A program made the position numbers and the translations under genes. Below the pieces are notes generated by a model. The model did not search any database and had not been told where the DNA came from. It worked only from the letters and a program-made list of their open reading frames with translations. From NCBI RefSeq assembly GCF_900021165.1, contig NZ_FCOQ01000031.1, forward strand, positions 78,076 through 127,948: a stretch of 49,873 nt of DNA. The letters are read 5' to 3'. Every line of letters begins with the position of its first letter. Within the stretch, counting starts at the first letter, position 1. This DNA comes from Paenibacillus phocaeensis. Its GTDB lineage: Bacteria > Bacillota > Bacilli > Paenibacillales > Paenibacillaceae. Shown in pieces: positions 47,929-49,873 of this stretch.

Positions 47929-48945
47929 TCAAGCGAAGGGGGGATTCGTTCCCCCTTCCCTCTCCTCCGCCCCGGCCTCCTTCATTTGTTGGTAGTGTTC
48001 GGCCATCTGCCGGGTGACTTCCGCCATCCGTTGAAGGAGGGCATCCGGCTCCACAATCGAGAGTGCTTTCCCATACGGAAGCAAGTAGTAAGGCACATAG
48101 GTATGCAAGGAGGCGCTTTCCATCCGGAAAACCGCCTCCTCTTCCTTTCGCCGCACCAGCGTATGACCAAACATCCAGTGCCGCTGCAGTTCATTTAAGG
48201 CCCGTTCGGGACCGCGGATTCTAACCGTGAGCAAGGAAGCATCCTCAAGGGATTCCGGCAGCAAATTGCCTAACAGGAACGTTTTGGCGGAAAAATGGGA
48301 CGGGCGTTCAAACCGCTCCTCGCTTCGTTCCAGCCGGCGGATCCGGTCAACTCGAAAACTGCGCAGCCGTTGCCGCAGCCGGCAGTAACCAACGGTATAC
48401 CAGTTTCCCTTCCAGTGTACAATGCCGTAGGGGTCGAACATGCGGACAACTGCGTCTGCTTCCTTGCCCCCGGCATACTCCATCTCCAGCGAAATGCCCT
48501 CCGCTGACGCCAGCTCTAACGTCTGCAGGAAAGACTGCAGACGCTCGTCCACCGGCGGATAAATGACGGATAACCCTCTGCCATGGCGCTCGATATGCTC
48601 GAGTTGCTCTTCGTTCGTGTACAGCTTCAGCTTGTCCACCGCCCGGATTAATGCTTCGCTGAACGGATATCCCGCTTCCCGGGCGAAGATCGAGGCGTGA
48701 ACCAGCGCCTTCTGCTCCTCGGCGTCGAACATCAGCGGCGATTCCGCGAACCGGCCGAGAATCCGATAACCGCCGCCCGGCCCGGCATCGGCCACGATCG
48801 GCACGCCGCTGGCGCATAAGGAATCGATGCAGCGATATACGGTACGGATATGGACCTCCAGCTCGTCGGCCAATTGTCGGGCGGTCATCTTCCGGCCGGA
48901 CCGAAGGAGCCAAAGAATCGACAGCATATGATCCGCTTTGGACAT
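47929..48945 (-). CDS. HTH/WYL-domain transcriptional regulator (YafY type)
   Basis: 338 residues. N-terminal winged helix (about 8-60: MTARQLADELEVHIRTVYRCIDSL, then GGGYRI), WYL domain (about 140-215: YGIVHWKGNWYTVGYCRLRQRLRSFRVDRI) and a C-terminal WCX domain. WYL domains bind nucleic acids or small ligands and often control DNA-damage or defence genes. The second of two nearby ATGs is preferred for spacing from AAAGGG. It is convergent with the permease operon; its last codons overlap the hairpin at 47936-47957. Confidence 0.93.
   Translation of the reverse strand: MSKADHMLSILWLLRSGRKMTARQLADELEVHIRTVYRCIDSLCASGVPIVADAGPGGGYRILGRFAESPLMFDAEEQKALVHASIFAREAGYPFSEALIRAVDKLKLYTNEEQLEHIERHGRGLSVIYPPVDERLQSFLQTLELASAEGISLEMEYAGGKEADAVVRMFDPYGIVHWKGNWYTVGYCRLRQRLRSFRVDRIRRLERSEERFERPSHFSAKTFLLGNLLPESLEDASLLTVRIRGPERALNELQRHWMFGHTLVRRKEEEAVFRMESASLHTYVPYYLLPYGKALSIVEPDALLQRMAEVTRQMAEHYQQMKEAGAEEREGGTNPPFA
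47936..47957. terminator. Hairpin between convergent genes
   Basis: AAGGGGGGA and TCCCCCTT pair around a short loop just past the permease stop codon. No strong T-run is seen. It lies inside the last codons of the WYL regulator gene. Confidence 0.5.
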
Positions 48946-48999
48946 GCGCATAACCCTTTCCGATAAAATGTTGCTTCTATTGTAACCGTCCCCGGCGGT

Positions 49000-49497
49000 T
49001 TAGGCCAGCGGCTCCATTCCCTGCTCGATCCAGGACTCATAAGTCGGGCCATAAATATCCGGGAGTCGCAGCCCGGCCTGACGCATCAATACGGTCATTT
49101 GTCCCCGGTGGTGCGCCTGGTGCATCAGCGTAAACCGGAGGGACGCGCCGTTCTGCCACATTTCACCCGCGATTTCCGTCGTGTCCAGCAACCGTTCGTC
49201 CGTCCATTGGGAACGGATCGCTTCGATCAGCGCCCCGCTGATGCGCCTGTACTCCGCTGCAATCTCCACCGCCGATGCGGGAACGCGCGCTCCGCCTGAC
49301 GGGCCGGAGAAATCCAAACCGCAGTGGGTCATATAATGGATCGATTCGACCAAGTGCCAAGCCACTTGCCCTAACGTTCTGCGTCCTTCCGCGATAGGCT
49401 GGGATAACGACGCATCGGTCAGCGCCTCCATCACTCGTTCCGTCAATGTACTCTCCTCCGTCCAGGCCTTAACAAAATCATCAATGTGAATGAACAT
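49000..49497 (-). CDS. DinB-like four-helix-bundle protein
   Basis: 165 residues. Metal-site histidines of the DinB/YfiT superfamily are in place: WHLVESIHYM (about 47-56) and LMHQAHHRGQM (about 124-134). Some relatives are thiol-dependent transferases; most, including DNA-damage DinB, have no known reaction. The ATG follows GGGAGG. It is upstream of the WYL regulator on the same strand and the two may be cotranscribed. Confidence 0.9.
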   Translation of the reverse strand: MFIHIDDFVKAWTEESTLTERVMEALTDASLSQPIAEGRRTLGQVAWHLVESIHYMTHCGLDFSGPSGGARVPASAVEIAAEYRRISGALIEAIRSQWTDERLLDTTEIAGEMWQNGASLRFTLMHQAHHRGQMTVLMRQAGLRLPDIYGPTYESWIEQGMEPLA

Positions 49498-49678
49498 CTA
49501 AATTCCTCCCGCAAATCATTTTGACTCAAGTATAGCGGATAAACCCTGACAATTCCGGTCAGTGTTTATTTCGGTGAAGCCCGAAAGGTTAAAAAAGTCA
49601 TAAATTCAGTCCTGCCCATCCGCTTATAATCACTAAGACGGATGAAAATGATTTTGACGGACCGGGAGGCTCTACCGT

Positions 49679-49873
49679 ATGAACAGCTACAAATTTCTCG
49701 AATTGGAAAATCCGACCGAATACCGGCTGGAAGCTTTGGAAGTTGGCGTCACCTCGAGCTGCAACTTCAAATGCGATTATTGCTGCGCTTATGAAAGGAA
49801 TGACGGGAACAGCATCGGCGGGGGAGAAGTCGTGCGCATCCTGGAGGAGGCCGGCACGATCCGGCGGGGGTGG
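49679..49873 (+). CDS. Radical SAM protein (5' part only)
   Basis: 65 residues are visible before the window ends. CNFKCDYC (28-35) is the CX3CX2C motif that binds the [4Fe-4S] cluster and S-adenosylmethionine, followed by an extra Cys36. A short N-terminal extension precedes the barrel. The ATG at 49679-49681 follows GGGAGG, and TATAAT occurs at 49625-49630. The specific reaction cannot be told from this fragment. Confidence 0.88.
   Translation, partial: MNSYKFLELENPTEYRLEALEVGVTSSCNFKCDYCCAYERNDGNSIGGGEVVRILEEAGTIRRGW

Overview
The window looks like a chromosomal segment of a Gram-positive, Paenibacillus- or Cohnella-like bacterium (Paenibacillaceae). The signs are a GC-rich sequence with strong AGGAGG-type ribosome binding sites and frequent GTG/TTG starts, YesM/YesN two-component systems beside CUT1 sugar ABC transporters that lack their own ATPase, an SLH-anchored surface protein, RacE-type glutamate racemase, YtxH and TraX proteins, and intergenic inverted repeats. 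No phage, plasmid, insertion sequence or CRISPR genes were recognised.

Region 1 (1-22642) is a large locus, almost all on the minus strand, that reads as a glycan-utilisation system. In transcription order (right to left) it encodes: a DUF4185/GH183 lipoprotein; a CUT1 transporter (binding lipoprotein and two permeases); a large DUF6259-like candidate glycosidase; a GH172 (DUF2961) enzyme; a helical-barrel candidate glycosidase; a YesM/YesN two-component system coupled to a second binding lipoprotein; a second CUT1 transporter with a paralogous binding protein; an arabinose-5-phosphate isomerase (KdsD/GutQ type, SIS domain only); a ribokinase; a second GH172; and a LacI-family regulator cut by the window edge. 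GH183 and GH172 are the families with characterised endo- and exo-acting D-arabinan hydrolases. An A5P isomerase has no Kdo role in a Gram-positive cell. I therefore infer the route: D-arabinan is cut at the surface, oligosaccharides are imported, GH172 releases D-arabinose in the cytoplasm, a kinase makes D-arabinose-5-P, and the isomerase makes D-ribulose-5-P. This is the main discovery candidate. Two matching LacI-type palindromes and two cre-like sites sit in front of the GH183 operon and the two-component operon. An AraC regulator is divergent from GH183, and a CE7 acetyl esterase follows it.

Region 2 (24700-34320) is mostly ordinary chromosome: a PadR regulator with an unusual FtsW/RodA-like membrane protein, small Fe-S or thiol-linked proteins, a DUF1232-like protein, TraX, a lipid kinase, glutamate racemase, a YtxH protein, a HepT-like protein, a Dabb protein, an Sm-like small protein and tRNA-Ala(GGC). 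After the tRNA comes a coupled pair (AraC-type HTH plus a BtrH-N/C39-like protein) that ends in a sequence resembling the tRNA 3' end.

Region 3 (34320-39140) has a two-domain VOC protein, about 1 kb of repeat-rich intergenic DNA, a protein with a possible PD-(D/E)XK-like N-terminus and a winged helix, and a divergent TetR/MFS efflux pair with three direct operator-like repeats. Region 4 (39326-49873) has an SLH surface protein, a STAND-type ATPase regulator with an acetyltransferase-like middle part, a third CUT1 transporter (binding protein and two permeases), a WYL regulator, a DinB-like protein and the start of a radical SAM gene.
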